Below are positions 61,215 to 64,000 of a stretch of DNA of 64,000 bases, piece after piece. The notes below the pieces were generated by a model. That model worked only from the letters and a program-made list of their open reading frames with translations. It was not told where the DNA came from and did no database searches. Every line of letters begins with the position of its first letter. Position 1 is the stretch's first letter. The position numbers and the translations under genes were made by a program. This DNA is from Agroathelia rolfsii (taxonomy: Eukaryota; Basidiomycota; Agaricomycetes; Amylocorticiales; Amylocorticiaceae), in contig JABRWF010000002.1 of assembly GCA_018343915.1 (NCBI GenBank), forward strand, positions 868,001-932,000, read 5' to 3'.

Positions 61215-62620
61215 TCAATCCACCTGTCGTCATTACTGACGTTTATTTCCAAGTTGACAGCAACAACATCTACGGGGATTAAAGCTGGATTGCCAATGTG
61301 TCCTTTCTCCCCTCCCTCCCCCATTTCTCTTACCCTTGCTGTGTTCGGTTTTGCATTTCCATTTATCCATAGCAAATGGCACTAATGAAGATCAATGTAT
61401 TCCTATTCTTGCAGTATACGTATAATTGATTGTTTTATTACCTCATTTGTTTAAAAAAGACTCTGATTGACCGCCCAAGAAATCCCAAGTCCCACTGATA
61501 CATTAGGTTTCAGTATAACAGTCTCCTACGATACCTGAGACGAGAGCGCGGATATGGTAAAGTGTGAAACTTACAAAAAGCTGCCACTAGCGAGTGTATC
61601 CAAAGATTCAAGAAGGTAGAACAGGCTTCTACGTAGTTATTTGGTGTTTAAGCCCATAGAATGAAATGCAATTACATGAACAGAAATGAAGGGAAATCAC
61701 CCAAGAAATATGTTAGCCGCCTCCCTCCATGCTATATCCGAACCGTTGCTGACCAAGTAGTAACATAGCGCCTGCATGTAACCAAGAGGACCCATCTATA
61801 TGAAGCATCCGAATCTTGACTGCATGGTGCTGGCAGCCGCTATTGCTGCGGGATAGGATGTAATGCAAAAATCGTACTTGAATTCGGGATAAGAATCCAT
61901 AGGTATTTGCATACATTTAAGTCACGGCGGGGTTTCTCAGATGCTATTTACAAGAACAGATGAAATAACATGCTTAAACTACACTGTGATTGGTGGAAAT
62001 TGACGGTTTACAATGTTATTTCACCTTTTATTGCAAATAACATCTGGAAACCCCCGCAGTGAGTGCCAGTGTGCCAAACCTGACAGACTTCAGCCAATTG
62101 TCAGCGATCAGCCGGTTGATGTGCCAGTGGCATTCGGGGGCGAGTTAGTCTGCTTCCGGTATTCTTGCACTTCCGCCGTGATTGCTGTTTGCTAATTGTG
62201 CTCTCCTAATTTGATTGCCCTCCACTTGTCTTCGATCTAGCGCCCTTTGTATTGCTACTTAGCCTGGAATAAAGAGAATGAATTGTTGCCATCAATGGTG
62301 CTTACCTTACTATCAACCATATCGTGGAGCCGTACTTGGATTGTTAATGCGTCTTTTTCAAACCTCTCCTTGCTGCAGTCGGTTTGTGCACCTTCATATA
62401 CCATAAATCAAAGGGTAAATCAACTAACTGGAACCCATCTCACCTATCTCCAATAAGTTCAACCGCTGACAGCCTATGATTTTAGATACACCATTCAACC
62501 CCTAACACCCACCCCCTTATTTATTCGTAACCCTCAAATTTTAGTGTTACCGAACTGGTAGAGGAAGAAAACGTGACACATGGCCTTTGATCTCCATAGG
62601 CTTTCGGCTCCCGTACAACC
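61215..62620. other. Intergenic, no gene recognised
   Basis: Only short frames; no recognisable domain or RNA gene. Confidence 0.45.
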
Positions 62621-62624
62621 TATA

Positions 62625-64000
62625 CATACTAGTCTCTAGAAGATGTTGCTCCTGCTCTTCTCCTTAAGATTTAATAGTGTTACCTAAATATGAAAACATT
62701 GCCTTCTGGCACATACTTGTGTATATTGCATGGCCCCGCAAAGTAGGCACGCATCCACAGCAGTCCTCCACAACCGCCCCACTAACCTTTGTCATTCGGT
62801 ATCGGTTTTTAGGGGTTACAATAGCTATTGCCGTTGTCGTGGAGTCCGTATAACCGCGATATTTCGACAATAGAAATTCTGGAGGTTCGAGATCTATATT
62901 GGAGCTCTACCTATACAGGTTTTAGTATGGATGCATGGAAATTGCACGACAAATCTGGCGTCGAAATATTGATGTCCTGGAAGATTAATCACAACCTACA
63001 GAAAAACGGGGTAGTCCACCATTTAGGCCTCATACCTTTATCTTTCCTTTAGTTTCTCGATGAAGCAGGAAAACGCCATTATTAGGTTCTGTTGGATATT
63101 GAGGACTTGGCTCAAAGGTCAATGGCGCATGCACTTTGGATGTGGAGGTGCATGCAAGTTGCTTATATTTCTAATAGGGTGGAGCAAGATTGGCGCCAGC
63201 AGAAGCGAATACAAAGCTAACTTGGGTCCTATATGTGAGATTGGTGTTCTGGTAGGCGTCAACTCAGGGGGGAGGGAGGGCCGCACCCTAGGATCCTGGG
63301 TTTGTGGGGTCAATGACATTGAAGCGTAAAGTCTGAATATTGTCTGATGATAACCTGGGAGAAGTATAAACATCCTTGAAAATATTGGAATATACGACAT
63401 CTTACAAACCATGCTTTAGATACCGTTCCACCCAGGCCGAGGCACTAAATCGGGCAGTACTTGTGTACAGTGGCAGTGTGATATTTAACGCCAATCATCC
63501 TGGAACGATAGCGCTGGCCCATTATTGTCCGTGAAATTTATACACAGGTCAGGCTAAGTTTTTCAAGTTCGCAAGCAAGAGGTTGGGAGATAAGTGGTGG
63601 AGATGGGCAAGAAAGTACTAGTAGGACGGTTGAAACTCGAAAGCCGAGCAGCGCCGTTCCGGTACATCCACTGGCATCTTTCACCACCCGATATCATGCC
63701 AACATCATGATACCCAAGGTTACTTACCAACATTCCTTACTATAATTTCTGCATTCCTTGGGAAACCCACTGCTTTGCCTTTCTACGACAGTCTCCCGGT
63801 TAAGCAATAAGCATTGGCCCCTGTGTCATGCGATTCTGACATGACAGCAAACAATGTGATTGACTAGTTCACTTATACAGACTAGCCGTCCCTCAATTTA
63901 CGAGCTCTAATAGGGGTCCTCGGACCTTTATCTGACCTTGAATAGGGCTTAAGCGCAAGCTGGCGAAGTGGCACGGCAAGTTTCACGGAAATCATTCCCT
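62625..64000. repeat. Diverged direct repeat, copy 2 (partner at 56075-57540)
   Basis: This stretch shares ordered blocks with 56075-57540 (listed there), including acgagctctaataggggtcctcgga against acgggctccagaaggggcctccgg near the right end. It runs to the window edge and may continue beyond it. No intact gene; the frames at 63060-63412 look incidental. Confidence 0.5.

Overview
The window is nuclear DNA of a filamentous fungus, most likely a mushroom-forming basidiomycete (Agaricomycetes). The genes are split by many short introns of about 50-80 nt with GT..AG ends, and some exons are only 8-12 nt. Upstream regions are rich in pyrimidines. Several encoded families (DUF6535-like, agaric-type BTB/POZ proteins) are typical of mushrooms. 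No bacterial-style operons, CRISPR arrays or convincing tRNA/rRNA genes were seen. All gene models below are my own splice reconstructions from reading frame and family similarity; no search could be run.

Layout. 1-2800: a decayed tandem repeat and gene-poor DNA. 2839-6120: two housekeeping enzymes in tandem, mitochondrial NADP-isocitrate dehydrogenase and purine nucleoside phosphorylase. 8744-10789: the first of five related FAD-dependent monooxygenase-like genes (copy A). 11858-18155: two unrecognised proteins (one with two membrane segments) and an Ldb17/Dip1/SPIN90 actin regulator. 20130-34544: monooxygenase-like copies B, C, D and E in one orientation. C and D have intact frames; B and E carry disabling changes. 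36139-42217 (minus strand): a one-pass membrane protein, two vacuolar iron/manganese transporter (CCC1/VIT) paralogs and, between them, a DUF6535-like protein. 42757-44800 (minus): the DNA-damage checkpoint kinase Chk1. 47083-59640: a VWA8-type AAA ATPase in 24 exons, flanked by two BTB/POZ-like paralogs. The rest is gene-poor and holds a candidate MITE and a diverged direct repeat.

The most unusual part is the monooxygenase-like array. All five copies share an exon plan that includes an 11-nt microexon (apparently 8 nt in B). All lack the Asp of the DG fingerprint of class A flavoprotein monooxygenases. Copies C and D have also eroded the GD fingerprint, C uses two GC-AG introns, and B and E look pseudogenised. 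This looks like an actively duplicating and decaying accessory family, possibly tied to specialised metabolism, inserted among conserved core genes. A second point of interest is VWA8, where only one of three ATPase modules keeps readable Walker motifs.
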